From Glaesserella parasuis (GTDB lineage: Bacteria; Pseudomonadota; Gammaproteobacteria; Enterobacterales; Pasteurellaceae), in assembly GCF_002015085.1 (NCBI RefSeq), contig NZ_MUXW01000001.1, positions 36,708 to 100,707 of the forward strand: a stretch of DNA of 64,000 bases, given 5' to 3'. This document shows, in pieces, positions 8,701 through 16,785 of this stretch (the stretch's first letter is position 1; each line of letters opens with the position of its first letter). Made by a program: the position numbers and the translations under genes. The notes below the pieces were generated by a model. That model ran no database searches. It saw only the letters and a list, made by a program, of their open reading frames with translations, and had not been told where the DNA came from.

Positions 8701-10210
8701 CATAGGCTTTATCAAACTGGCTTTTCGCCATATCGGACACTGATAAACGCTGTTCAAGCTCAAACACCTTGTCGGTGATTTCGTCAGCTTGAGCCACAAA
8801 TTCAGCGTGATAATCTTCGACATTGTGTAAATCTAAATTAGCCAGTCCGCTGATCTGTTTCGCTTTTTCTAACGCATTTACCGCTTGCTGATATTGCAAT
8901 GCTCGAGTTTGCTGTGCGTCCAACGCCTGTTGATAATCCGCCATTTGAGAACGCAATTCTTCAACTTGATCTTCGGCTTCTGTTGCACGAGCTTGAGCCA
9001 TCTCTTGACGTTCCGCCACTTCTTCCAACGCCATTTGTTGTTCTTCTAGGCGTTCATTTAGCTCTGCAACATCATCTTGATAACGTTCCACTTTTTCTTG
9101 ATGACGAACCGCATTCATCACTAAATTGAGATGATCGGAAGCACTATTGTACTCGGCTTCAAGACTACTTTCGCCCTGTTCCAGATCTTGCATTTCACGG
9201 CTAAATTCAACCAAACGTTGCTGTTCAAGGGTTAATTTAGATTTAGACTGATACCACTCTTGACGCTTTTCAATCGCCTGTTGCACATTGCCACGGCGTT
9301 CGTTGGCGTGTCGCATATAGTCTGCCGACACATAATTAGTGGACTCGGTAATCAGCTTTTTGAACATATCCCGATCTGACTGCGTAACCTTGATTGCCTC
9401 AAGGGTCATACGGTTTTCACGCAATGCCGACTCCATATCCTGAAAGGCTTGGCGAACGCCAGTATTTTCAGGCAAAAGATAATCACGCAAAGATTTGGTA
9501 ATAACGCTAGAAATACCGCCGTAAAGGGAAGCCTCAATCAACTTATAGAACTTGCTACGGTCGCCTGATGTGCGTAAACGTTTTGGAATAACGCCAAGAT
9601 CAAAGAGAAAACTATGATAATCAGTAATCGAATGGTACTGTTTAAATTGCACCTCACTACCATCAAATTTCTCTTTTAGATCATTTAACGCCAGCACTCG
9701 TGCATTTTTCTCACCAACCTGCTCAGTTAAAATAGAGATAACCGATTGATTTTCATTGATATTTTGTAATGAAAACGAACGAATATCGACTTTCTTATCA
9801 CGCCCTGCGATCTGCTGTAAACGCACACCACTAATCACACGTTGTCCACGGGAATTTTCGCTTTCCAACACCGCATAACAAACGCCTGCTTTCAATTTAC
9901 CGTACAACCCTTTATCACGAGAGCTAGAAGTTGAACCTGCTTCGGTGGTATTACGGAAGTTAAGCAAGGTGAGATCAGGAATTAACGCCGTCACAAACCC
10001 AGCCATCGTGGTCGATTTACCCGCCCCGTTACCGCCTGAAAGGGTCGTTACCAGTTCGTCCAAGTCAAAGGTTCGAGCAAAAAAACCGTTCCAGTTGATT
10101 AAGGTTAGGGAACGGAATTTGCCACGCACAACAGCATCTTGGCGTTCATTTCGGATAACAGCCGGGGAAATTTGTTCATTATTTTGCAATGTGAAATCCG
10201 TGTTTTCCAT
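5729..10210 (-). CDS. mukB: Chromosome partition protein MukB (condensin ATPase)
   Basis: SMC-like condensin ATPase that, with MukE and MukF, compacts and segregates the chromosome. The 1493-residue protein has the N-terminal Walker A in LSGGNGAGKSTTM (residues about 57-70), long Gln/Glu-rich coiled coils broken by a hinge near residues 660-790, and a C-terminal ABC signature ALSTGEAIGTGMS with Walker B ARLLFLDEAARLD. The length matches the family (about 1486 in E. coli). The ATG overlaps the stop codon of the upstream zeta-toxin gene (TGATG), so translation of mukB may be coupled to the toxin gene rather than to mukE as in other enterobacteria. It is the last gene of the muk operon and ends at a shared terminator. 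Confidence 0.97.
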   Translation of the reverse strand: MENTDFTLQNNEQISPAVIRNERQDAVVRGKFRSLTLINWNGFFARTFDLDELVTTLSGGNGAGKSTTMAGFVTALIPDLTLLNFRNTTEAGSTSSSRDKGLYGKLKAGVCYAVLESENSRGQRVISGVRLQQIAGRDKKVDIRSFSLQNINENQSVISILTEQVGEKNARVLALNDLKEKFDGSEVQFKQYHSITDYHSFLFDLGVIPKRLRTSGDRSKFYKLIEASLYGGISSVITKSLRDYLLPENTGVRQAFQDMESALRENRMTLEAIKVTQSDRDMFKKLITESTNYVSADYMRHANERRGNVQQAIEKRQEWYQSKSKLTLEQQRLVEFSREMQDLEQGESSLEAEYNSASDHLNLVMNAVRHQEKVERYQDDVAELNERLEEQQMALEEVAERQEMAQARATEAEDQVEELRSQMADYQQALDAQQTRALQYQQAVNALEKAKQISGLANLDLHNVEDYHAEFVAQADEITDKVFELEQRLSVSDMAKSQFDKAYELVCKIAGETDRLQADSVARELLSAYPSQKAHAQQAVALRQKLTELEQRLHQQHNAERLLAEFNQKAQAELEDAEDLESYYEEQQARLEDLEAELAEFVEVRSTQRQQREQLNQQYQQLAQTAPAWHTAQSALARLQEQCGETFDSSQAVMQFMQNTLSREREATLERDELARREQLLDEQISRLSQPDGAEDIRLNQLAEKFGGVLISELYEDVSIEDAPYFSALYGDARHAIVVRDLEAVKAQLQQLDDCPENLYLIEGDPNAFDDNVFKSEELGDGVVVQLSDRQWRYSKFSEFAVFGRASREKQLEKVKAERDETTEKHAERAFDVQKCQRLYQHLSQFVGTHLALAFQPDPEAAMQEIAQKRVEIERELNQASGTEQQLRHQLENSKAQLQLLNKVLPQLNILADETLQDRVEECREQLLEAQEDEQFIRQFGNALAQLEPIAVALKSDPTQFEQLQADYKRSVEQQKLQQQKVFALADVMNRRLHFSYQETVGAEGSALNEQLRQRLDNAQREREQAREQLRQATAQFSEYNQVLTSLRSAFDAKNQMLQELLQEMDEYGIRNDDGAEERARIRRDELQQRLSQHRMRKSYIDKQVAVIQAEMDNLNKAVRKAERDYHTQREIVVQAKVSWCLVLKLSRNSDVEKRLNRRELAYQSAEELRSISDKALGALRTAVADNEYLRDSLRASEDSRKPENKVAFFILVYQHLRERIRQDIIKTDDPIDAIEQMEIELSRLTNELTSREKKLAISSESVANILRKTIQREQNRILQLNQGLQNIAFGQVKGVRLVVNIRDTHAILLNALSNDREQHSDLFENQKLSFSEALAMLYKRVNPHIELGQRTPQTIGEELLDYRNYLDLEVETFRGADGWMRAESSALSTGEAIGTGMSILLMVVQSWEEESRRMRAKDILPARLLFLDEAARLDATSINTLFELCERLDMQLLIAAPENISPERGTTYKLVRKITNNQEYVHVVGLKGFGRV

Positions 10211-10917
10211 CAGGATTTTTCCTCTGTTCGATTTAATTCTGTATTAATAATGGTCGCAAGTTGCGTAATTGATGTCGTATTAAGATCAAAGAGTTTTGAC
10301 GTTCGAGAATAAACTTCAAAATAATCAGGCTTTCCTTCTCTTAAAACTCGTTCCGCATTTAAAGCAAGCTGTGCAACGACAACATCAAAATGCTCTCTTG
10401 GTACATACCGAGGCTGAATACCGCTACGTTGTTGTTCTTCTGCTCGCTTTAATGTACTTAGCCAACTGACCTCTTTTGGGCAAGTACAAATCAACACGGC
10501 GGTTTTATAGCCTTGCTGCTTAAATAAATTTAGTTCATTTAATGGAATATCGGCGGTACGAAAAGTGCCTTCAATTAACACATTAAAACGGTGCTTAATC
10601 GCCTCGTTGCGAATACGCTGTACCATTTTCCCAGTAAATTCAGCCGTATATTTTGCTGCTTCTTTTCCATATTTTTGGTAAATTTCGTGATATTGTTGAT
10701 GATAGGGGCGAAATTCATCTCCATTGATAATCAATAAATCAAAATTTAACCGCTTACTCATTTCAAGCGTACCAAAAGATTTTCCAGCACCAGGCTGCCT
10801 ACCTAGAAGAATGACAATAGGCTCTTTCTGGGGTGTAGTGTGATTTTCTGCCATTAAATTTGCCCAAATTTTGGCAAACTTACTTCCTACATCTGCATTA
10901 ACATCATAATCTTGCAT
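10210..10917 (-). CDS. Zeta-toxin family kinase
   Basis: A zeta/PezT-like P-loop kinase; characterised relatives phosphorylate UDP-N-acetylglucosamine or other small substrates and poison the cell. The 235 residues show a Walker A LLGRQPGAGKS (about 37-47), the catalytic-base motif NGDEFRPYH (Asp67) and EGTFR (116-120), all typical of active members. It sits inside the muk operon, 9 bp after a small probable antitoxin gene and with its stop overlapping the mukB start. It would therefore be transcribed with the condensin genes unless an internal promoter exists. The catalytic residues look intact, so it is probably functional. Substrate and toxicity are inferred from the family. Confidence 0.85.
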   Translation of the reverse strand: MQDYDVNADVGSKFAKIWANLMAENHTTPQKEPIVILLGRQPGAGKSFGTLEMSKRLNFDLLIINGDEFRPYHQQYHEIYQKYGKEAAKYTAEFTGKMVQRIRNEAIKHRFNVLIEGTFRTADIPLNELNLFKQQGYKTAVLICTCPKEVSWLSTLKRAEEQQRSGIQPRYVPREHFDVVVAQLALNAERVLREGKPDYFEVYSRTSKLFDLNTTSITQLATIINTELNRTEEKS

Positions 10918-10926
10918 AAGATCGCC

Positions 10927-11148
10927 CTAGATCAATGGCAAATAATGATATTTATCGCTAATTTGCTTTACCTGCGTTGAAAGCAGTTGAAAATCGAGTG
11001 CATCTGGTTCTGAGCGATAAATTTCACTTCTCAATCGGCTTAAATAAATTTGGTCATCATTTAAAGGCAATTCCAGACGTTTACTCAAATCAGCCTGTGC
11101 CGTTGCGATTAACTCGATCAAGACATCTTTTTGCATTAAGGTACACAT
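10927..11148 (-). CDS. Probable antitoxin partner of the zeta-like toxin
   Basis: A 73-residue protein with no family I recognise. The ATG follows the mukE stop directly (TAGATG) and the gene ends 9 bp before the zeta-like toxin. Small size, mainly helical charged sequence (KRLELPLNDDQIYLSRLRSEIY) and the antitoxin-first order suggest it is the neutralising partner. An internal ATG four codons later (MQKDV) is an alternative start. It does not obviously look like the epsilon or PezA antitoxins, so the role rests on position alone. Confidence 0.6.
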   Translation of the reverse strand: MCTLMQKDVLIELIATAQADLSKRLELPLNDDQIYLSRLRSEIYRSEPDALDFQLLSTQVKQISDKYHYLPLI

Positions 11149-11862
11149 CTACTCTTCCTCACCATTCAATTCTTCTTCATTTGCAAATTCTTCGTCAAAA
11201 CTGACCGCTTGTTCTTTAATAGCGGTAGGGTTTGTCGCCTCACCATCACGAATTAAACGAAGTTGAGCTTCACGAGGATCGTCCCCTGTTCTCACATCTG
11301 CGCCAAAACGGAACACAGACTCCGAAATCACAAATTTTTTGCTGTTTTGATCGCCAACACGAGTAATCATACCCAAACGCCCTAAACGGCGTAATGCACC
11401 GCCCACTTTCTCAGCTAACTTCGCTTTGTCTAAATCTGATCCTGTTGAACGTGGATTGATTGCTTTAAGCAACTTGGTTTCGTCCGCCAAATTAAGCAAC
11501 TCATCGTACACTTCGTCATAGTGGAAAATCCCTTGCTGTGCAAGGCGTTCTGGACTGAGATAGAGATAACACAACACTTTTCCTACCAACATTTCCATTT
11601 CAGACATCGCCGAACGAGCAATCAAGGTACTTGCCTTAGGTCGAAGATAGAAAAAGCCTTCAGGCGCACGAATAAGCTCGACGTGATAACGGCGATAAAA
11701 CTGTTCAAGCTCGCTTTGGTAATCCATCAAAAAAGCGTGTTCATCAAGGGCTTCTAAACTAATATGTCGCCCAGCTCTTAATTGACTGTCAAGTTGCGGA
11801 AAAATCGGGTTAGCAATCGCTTCAGCCAATTTGGTTGAGATAAGTTCTTGGGTGTTTGTCAT
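11149..11862 (-). CDS. mukE: Chromosome partition protein MukE
   Basis: Winged-helix (kite) subunit of the MukBEF condensin, binding the MukF dimer and modulating the MukB ATPase. Length 237 is normal. Recognisable stretches include LAEAIANPIFPQLDSQLRAGRHI near the N-terminus and the acidic C-terminal tail EEFANEEELNGEEE. It follows mukF by 46 bp. In the standard operon mukE overlaps or abuts mukB; here two foreign-looking small genes intervene, the first starting at the base right after the mukE stop. Confidence 0.96.
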   Translation of the reverse strand: MTNTQELISTKLAEAIANPIFPQLDSQLRAGRHISLEALDEHAFLMDYQSELEQFYRRYHVELIRAPEGFFYLRPKASTLIARSAMSEMEMLVGKVLCYLYLSPERLAQQGIFHYDEVYDELLNLADETKLLKAINPRSTGSDLDKAKLAEKVGGALRRLGRLGMITRVGDQNSKKFVISESVFRFGADVRTGDDPREAQLRLIRDGEATNPTAIKEQAVSFDEEFANEEELNGEEE

Positions 11863-11908
11863 TGTCGTTCTCTATTTTTGTAAAACTTTAATTAAAACTG
11901 ACCGCTTG

Positions 11909-13240
11909 TTATTTATTGTATTGGTCAATCACATTCGCCTGTACTTCTGCGCCTTTATCATTAATCGACTGCCATTCTGGGTAAATCGCTTGGCTGTCTT
12001 GGCTTGCCATACCGAGTTTAACGGCTTGATCGACAATAATTCGTGCCACATCAAAATGGCGAGAAAGCGGGTACATTGCCAACTGTTCACGCAAAATCGC
12101 ACCGAGATCAATCGGCTTGCCTTGTTCACGGAATGGGGCGAGATGGGCTTGCATTGTCGCAATAATCTGCTCCTGCACTTGGGTGAGGGACTCATATTCT
12201 AGCTCAGTCGGTAGCTCGCCTACGGCTTCCGCTTCATTTAATTCGGTTTCATCATCACGCAGATCCATCAAAGGATCTGCTTTGGCAATGTAAAGTTGCC
12301 ACGGGCTTTCAAAATAATCTTGAATAGACTGGCGTAAACGTTGCCCAAAAACACGATTTTTATCCATATCAATGGCGGTACGGATAAATTTATGGACGTG
12401 GCGGTCATAGCCGATCCAAAGGTCAATTGCCTGCTGTCCCCAACTGATAATACGGTCAAGTTTATTCTGCAAATTCACAATCAACTGATCGACAAAATCC
12501 AAATCATCACGCCCAATCAAGCAACTTTGAATACGCAATAATTGGGATTGCAACTTATCCCCTGACGCATTTAATACATCTTGTAGCTCACGCAAATTCC
12601 CCGAAGTTTCGTCTAACAATTGCTGACAAGTCGCAATAGCTTCGTGCCAATTTTGGCTTAACAACATTGCAATACGTTCACGGATCTGCTGTTGATTTTC
12701 GTCCATCATACGCTGGGAAAGATCAATGCTGTCAAAAATTTCTGCAACCGAGAATTTTAATGGCGCAAACACTTGATTACGCCAGAAACGTTCATCACCG
12801 CCTTCTTCTGCTGCATTAGACGCACGCTGAATTTCATCGGCAACAATAGAAAGTTGGATCGATAGACGTAAAGTCGAAAATTCACGTTGGCGAATATAAT
12901 ATTCAGATACGCCTACACCAAGTGGTGTTAAGCGATAAATCGCCAAACCTTCGGTAAATTCGCTCGAAAAACGGTTTAAAAAACGTTGTCTGACAAGATC
13001 GTTGATTGCATTATTCGCGCGCTGTGTTTGTGTTGCTTCAGACTGCTCAAAGGCATTTGAAACATGACGGAAAATATCTTGTAAATCGCTTTCAAGCAAT
13101 TCACCGTCAGTGCGTTCGTTATTATACAGGGCTATCGCCAATAAAAATGCCAAGCGGTCGGAAGAAAGGGAAAGCGAAAATTCTCGCTCTTTTGTCCATA
13201 AAATCAGTTCTGGGATCGTTTGTGCTAATTCGTGTTGCAT
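11909..13240 (-). CDS. mukF: Chromosome partition protein MukF (kleisin)
   Basis: Kleisin subunit of MukBEF; dimerises through its N-terminal winged helix and bridges MukB heads, with MukE bound in the middle. The 443 residues begin MQHELAQTIPELILWTKERE, contain the conserved middle segment FEQSEATQTQRANNAI and a helical region rich in Gln, and end with the MukB-head binding winged helix. First gene of the operon; its promoter must lie in the 13241-13300 region. Length agrees with the E. coli protein (440). Confidence 0.96.
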   Translation of the reverse strand: MQHELAQTIPELILWTKEREFSLSLSSDRLAFLLAIALYNNERTDGELLESDLQDIFRHVSNAFEQSEATQTQRANNAINDLVRQRFLNRFSSEFTEGLAIYRLTPLGVGVSEYYIRQREFSTLRLSIQLSIVADEIQRASNAAEEGGDERFWRNQVFAPLKFSVAEIFDSIDLSQRMMDENQQQIRERIAMLLSQNWHEAIATCQQLLDETSGNLRELQDVLNASGDKLQSQLLRIQSCLIGRDDLDFVDQLIVNLQNKLDRIISWGQQAIDLWIGYDRHVHKFIRTAIDMDKNRVFGQRLRQSIQDYFESPWQLYIAKADPLMDLRDDETELNEAEAVGELPTELEYESLTQVQEQIIATMQAHLAPFREQGKPIDLGAILREQLAMYPLSRHFDVARIIVDQAVKLGMASQDSQAIYPEWQSINDKGAEVQANVIDQYNK

Positions 13241-13306
13241 AGGCGATATTATTTAAATATAAAAATAGGCATTATTGTACCTTAATCAGAGCAGAATGGA
13301 AAAGAC

Positions 13307-13348
13307 AAGCGGTGAGATTTGTACAATTTATTACAGTTCTCACCGCTT
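13307..13348. terminator. rimK terminator built from paired uptake words
   Basis: CAAGCGGTGAGA and TCTCACCGCTTA, two opposed copies of the DNA-uptake core AAGCGGT, form an 11-bp stem 17 bases after the rimK stop codon. Also readable as a stem from the muk side. Confidence 0.65.
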
Positions 13349-13365
13349 ATAGGCTATTAACTAAA

Positions 13366-14271
13366 TTATCTCAATAAATATTGGATCATTAAATCTGCAA
13401 TATCCACTTTAGTCACCTGCTCAATCATTTCAAGCCCAGGGCTTGCATTGACTTCTAACACCATTATGCCTTGTTGAGAACGGATAAGATCGACACCTGC
13501 CACATCTAAGCCGATAGCTTTTGCTGCTTGAACTGCGATTTTTTGTTCTGCATCAGACAGTTGAATGGCTTGGGCGGTGCCACCTCTGTGAATATTGGCT
13601 CTAAACTCACCGCTTGCACCAGTGCGTTCCATTGTTGCAACAACTTGCTCACCAATTACAAAAGCTCGAATATCTTGCCCTTTAGCCTCTGCAATAAAGG
13701 TTTGTAAGAGGCTTGGTACTTTGGCACTTTTTAATGTTTCAAGTAAACTCAAGGCACTGCTATAGCTTTCTGCCAACATTACGCCTACGCCTTGAGAGCC
13801 TGACAGTGTTTTAATAACCGCTGGCAAGCCTGATTGACTTAAACCTTCAGCAACGCTGTAAAGCTCTCCCATTAATAGCGTATCAGGTACTGGAATGCCA
13901 CAGGCGGCAAGTCGCTGTAGGCTTTGCCATTTGTCACGAGCGAGTGCAAAAGCTGAAGATGAATTTAAAATGGGTATCTGTTTTTGTTCAAAATGCCGTA
14001 ATACATTACAGCCTATTTCTGTGCTAGTTGTACCAAATCGAGGCAAGATACCTGCATATTCCCCGATTTTTTCGGGTTTTGCTCGAGTTTTGTCGTAGCT
14101 TTCCCCAGTTTGATAATAAAGCTCGAACCGCTCTTGCTGCAGTTGTAGCAAGAAGCGGTTTGGATCGAGAATATCCAGTTGGTAGCCATTCTGTTCTGCC
14201 GCTTGTTTAAGTCTTTGACAACTATATAAACGAGGATCACAACAGAGAATTAATAATTTTTTAGCATTCAT
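13366..14271 (-). CDS. rimK: RimK-type ATP-grasp ligase (ribosomal protein S6 glutamate ligase)
   Basis: ATP-grasp ligase that adds glutamates to the C-terminus of ribosomal protein S6. The 301 residues show the RimK-like N-terminal LYSCQRLKQAAEQNGY, ATP-grasp motifs VIKTLSGSQGVGVML (about 140-155) and the C-terminal metal-binding VLEVNASPGLEMIE. The length matches E. coli RimK (300). It overlaps the stop of the upstream AhpD-like gene by one base (TAATG), showing a two-gene operon. Other RimK-like ligases act on different peptides, so S6 as substrate is inferred from overall similarity. Confidence 0.85.
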   Translation of the reverse strand: MNAKKLLILCCDPRLYSCQRLKQAAEQNGYQLDILDPNRFLLQLQQERFELYYQTGESYDKTRAKPEKIGEYAGILPRFGTTSTEIGCNVLRHFEQKQIPILNSSSAFALARDKWQSLQRLAACGIPVPDTLLMGELYSVAEGLSQSGLPAVIKTLSGSQGVGVMLAESYSSALSLLETLKSAKVPSLLQTFIAEAKGQDIRAFVIGEQVVATMERTGASGEFRANIHRGGTAQAIQLSDAEQKIAVQAAKAIGLDVAGVDLIRSQQGIMVLEVNASPGLEMIEQVTKVDIADLMIQYLLR

Positions 14272-14813
14272 TATGCGTAAGGCTGTAACTCAGGGTTAAT
14301 TGGTGTGTCTGCGAGGTTGTTTGCATAATTACACAAACTAGCTAGACTAACACCAAGTACCACATCTAGGGCGTTTTGTTGGGTGTAACCTACAGCAAAA
14401 AATTCATTAAGTAGCGTTTCGCCAACTTTGCCTTTAGTGTTGATAACAGCGAGCGTAAAGCGTGCAAGGGTATCTAATTTGTTATCTTGAATTGGCGTAG
14501 CTTTGCGTAATGCTTGCAGTAATTCGTCAGGCATTTTGATCTGTTTAATGGAAATTGCGGTATGCCCTGCTACGCAGAAACCACAACCATTTGCGACCGC
14601 TGCGGTAATTTGTACAACTTCTCTCTCTGTTGGCGTTAAGCTGGTGCGTTGGTTAATTGCCCCGACGGTGCGATAAGTTTCTAATGCGGTAGGTGCATTT
14701 GCTAATACTCCGATTAGGTTAGGAATGAAGCCGTTATTATTTTTAACCGCTTGTAATGCTTCTTTTGCTGCTTCAGGTGCAGTGTCGATAGTATGAATTT
14801 GAAATTTAGACAT
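14271..14813 (-). CDS. Carboxymuconolactone decarboxylase / AhpD-like peroxidase-family protein
   Basis: An all-helical AhpD-fold protein of 180 residues. The redox motif CGFCVAGHTA (CxxC plus the conserved His, near residues 95-103) is intact, as in alkylhydroperoxidase AhpD and related YciW-type proteins, so peroxide reduction is likely. Conserved lead-in TPTEREVVQITAAVANG is present. It is translationally coupled with rimK downstream. The uptake word ACCGCTTGT lies in its upstream region at about 14866. The physiological reductant is not evident. Confidence 0.82.
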   Translation of the reverse strand: MSKFQIHTIDTAPEAAKEALQAVKNNNGFIPNLIGVLANAPTALETYRTVGAINQRTSLTPTEREVVQITAAVANGCGFCVAGHTAISIKQIKMPDELLQALRKATPIQDNKLDTLARFTLAVINTKGKVGETLLNEFFAVGYTQQNALDVVLGVSLASLCNYANNLADTPINPELQPYA

Positions 14814-14934
14814 AGTGAACCTCTGTAATAAAAAATAAAATCTGTCAAAAATTTGCGATTAATCTACCGCTTGTAAAATGTTTTTTAATTGTATGAGATA
14901 GTCTATTACCCCCTTGGAATTACCCCCCCAAAAT

Positions 14935-14953
14935 AGCCCTGAGTGTCAGGGCT
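14935..14953 (-). terminator. mtgA terminator hairpin
   Basis: AGCCCTGA-GTG-TCAGGGCT is a perfect 8-bp hairpin just after the mtgA stop; on the minus strand it is followed by ATTTT. Confidence 0.65.
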
Positions 14954-14958
14954 AATAG

Positions 14959-15729
14959 CTACAATTTTTCTAAATAATTTATTCCGCCAAGATTATTAAC
15001 CTGTCGAATAATCCACTGTTGCCGAGCTCGCATTGTTTGGCTTGGCATTTTAACCCGATAAATCATCGGATTTGGCAAAGAGGCTGCTAATAAGGAAGCC
15101 TCGTGTAAACTAAGCTGGCTTGCTGATTTCTTAAAATAATGTTTAGCTGCCGTTTCTACACCAAAGATGCCATCGCCAAATTCAGCAATATTGAGATAGA
15201 CTTCTAACACTCGCTGTTTATCCCAAAGTAATTCCACTAAAAAGGTCAAAGGCACTTCGATCCCTTTTCTTAGCCAACTTGTTCCGTGCCATAAGTAAAG
15301 GTTCTTTACCGTTTGCTGAGAAATAGTGGAAGCACCGCGAGGTTTCTTTTGAGATTTACTATTTCGCTTAATTGCTGCTTCAATCGCATCAAAATCAATC
15401 CCAAAATGAATTGGAAATTTTTGATCTTCCCCAGCAATAACCGACATTTGCATTTGCCACGAAATACGATCAAGACTAACCCACTGATATTGAATTTTAT
15501 ATAAGTCCCCTTGTATTAGGTGTTCCACTTTTTTCTGTAGCATATAAGCTGAAAAAGGCACGGGAATTACTGAAAATATCAATGTTAAAGAAACATAGAA
15601 AGTTGTGACTGCCACACCAATACGACTAACGCCAAACCAAAGCCAACTTTTTAAAGATAGCATCTGTTTGGGAATAAAAAAGCGGAAAATAGATTGTAGC
15701 AAGGATTTTTGCTTAGGTTTTGGTGCCAT
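14959..15729 (-). CDS. mtgA: Monofunctional biosynthetic peptidoglycan transglycosylase
   Basis: Inner-membrane glycosyltransferase (GT51) that polymerises lipid II into glycan strands. An N-terminal membrane helix (about residues 31-55) is followed by the GT51 motifs IAGEDQKFPIHFG with the catalytic Glu, GASTISQQTVKNL, LRKGIEVPLTFLVELLWDKQ and LEVYLNIAEFGDGIFGVE. There is no transpeptidase domain, as expected for MtgA. The start overlaps the end of trpR by 17 bp, an arrangement also seen in other Pasteurellaceae, so the two are cotranscribed. Confidence 0.94.
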   Translation of the reverse strand: MAPKPKQKSLLQSIFRFFIPKQMLSLKSWLWFGVSRIGVAVTTFYVSLTLIFSVIPVPFSAYMLQKKVEHLIQGDLYKIQYQWVSLDRISWQMQMSVIAGEDQKFPIHFGIDFDAIEAAIKRNSKSQKKPRGASTISQQTVKNLYLWHGTSWLRKGIEVPLTFLVELLWDKQRVLEVYLNIAEFGDGIFGVETAAKHYFKKSASQLSLHEASLLAASLPNPMIYRVKMPSQTMRARQQWIIRQVNNLGGINYLEKL

Positions 15730-16024
15730 TCAGTTTTGTATCTATCCACTTTAAAATATCTGGCTCAACAGTTTTTAACATATTTGAACCCCGTGTAATA
15801 GTCGCCGCACTAGTATTCAATTGCTGTTGGATTTCACGCTGAGAAATTTGATTTTCGAGCAATGCGCGTACAATTTGCACTCGCAATCCCAACGAAGTTC
15901 GTTCGTCTGTTGTCAATAACATCGACAATAATGCATCTGTTTTATCTTCTGCTACCGCTTGTTTTAAAAGGTCAACAAATTGTTGCCATTCTTTTGGATC
16001 ACGTTGTTGATAAAGGGTTCTCAT
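15713..16024 (-). CDS. trpR: Trp operon repressor
   Basis: Tryptophan-activated repressor of the trp and related operons. The 103-residue all-helical protein matches TrpR: MLLTTDERTSLGLRVQIVRALL (core dimer helices) followed by the helix-turn-helix ISQREIQQQLNTSAATITRGSNML. A short C-terminal tail overlaps mtgA. Upstream, between it and lolA, lies a small palindrome GTACTA-TTG-TACTAAC on the minus strand that may be an autoregulatory operator. Confidence 0.95.
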   Translation of the reverse strand: MRTLYQQRDPKEWQQFVDLLKQAVAEDKTDALLSMLLTTDERTSLGLRVQIVRALLENQISQREIQQQLNTSAATITRGSNMLKTVEPDILKWIDTKLNGTKT

Positions 16025-16036
16025 ACTTACTTATCC

Positions 16037-16054
16037 TGTTAGTACAATAGTACG
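16037..16054 (-). promoter_or_regulatory. Possible TrpR operator upstream of trpR
   Basis: On the minus strand CGTACTATTGTACTAAC contains two opposed GTACTA/TACTA halves resembling the GTACT...AGTAC halves of trp operators, though with a shorter centre. trpR is autoregulated in other species. The call is weak. Confidence 0.3.
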
Positions 16055-16076
16055 GTAAGATCTGCAAATCTTACCG
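16053..16076 (-). terminator. lolA terminator hairpin
   Basis: CGGTAAGATTTGCAGATCTTACCG on the minus strand is a 9-bp stem with a short loop just after lolA; it includes half of an uptake word (AAGCGGTAA) and is followed by TACTATT. Confidence 0.6.
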
Positions 16077-16094
16077 CTTTACTCTTTGTTATGC

Positions 16095-16724
16095 TTATTT
16101 TTTACCACGTTGATCGTCTAATTCAGCCCCTTTTGGCATACTAAAACTAAACAGACTTTCAGATAAATGAGCCGTTGAAATGTTGCGTAATACATAGAGA
16201 TTACTTTGCCCGTCACGTTCAATAGTGCTAAAACCTTTGACTAAGCCACTTGCATCAATACGAATATCAAATTGTTTGATCGCACTTTTTTTCGATTTTG
16301 GTTTTAATACAAAATTATCTACATTTTGTGTGACATCATATTGATCCCAATGGCTTTTATCATTGCTTGTTAAAAGTACAAATGGTGTGTTGCTCACAGC
16401 ATCTTTAACCCAATTTGCCGTTACCTGAGATACAAAAGGATCGTAAAACCACAAAGTTTTGCCATCAGATACAATTAAATTTTCTTGAGGACTTTGGGTG
16501 TCCATACGAAATAAGTTCGGACGTTTAACTTGAAACTTCCCTTGCCCTTTTTGAATTTCCTTTCCTTTACTTGAACGAACGGTCTGTTCAAAATCTGCAC
16601 TGTATTGCATTGCTTTATCTAAACGTTGTTGTAACTCTGCTACAGCTTGAGCATCAGCAAAAGCAAAGCCATTTAATGAGAGAAATGCTAAACCTAGCAA
16701 CGATTTTTTTAACAAATTTTTCAT
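16095..16724 (-). CDS. lolA: Outer-membrane lipoprotein carrier LolA
   Basis: Periplasmic chaperone that carries lipoproteins from the LolCDE complex to LolB in the outer membrane. The 209-residue precursor has a signal peptide ending FAFADA and the mature start AVAELQQRLDK. The segment QGKFQVKRPNLFRMDTQSPQ and the DGKTLWFYDPFVSQVTA strand are characteristic of LolA. It is a single-gene unit here, with its own terminator; ftsK and rarA, common neighbours elsewhere, are not present. Confidence 0.94.
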   Translation of the reverse strand: MKNLLKKSLLGLAFLSLNGFAFADAQAVAELQQRLDKAMQYSADFEQTVRSSKGKEIQKGQGKFQVKRPNLFRMDTQSPQENLIVSDGKTLWFYDPFVSQVTANWVKDAVSNTPFVLLTSNDKSHWDQYDVTQNVDNFVLKPKSKKSAIKQFDIRIDASGLVKGFSTIERDGQSNLYVLRNISTAHLSESLFSFSMPKGAELDDQRGKK

Positions 16725-16785
16725 TGATTTCCCTTTAAATATCTATAGAAAAGTGTCTATTTGACAGCAAAGCCATAAAAAGTTC

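Noticed and set aside
5829..9129. Short plus-strand frames within mukB
   Set aside because: Shadows of the mukB coding sequence without starts or recognisable products.
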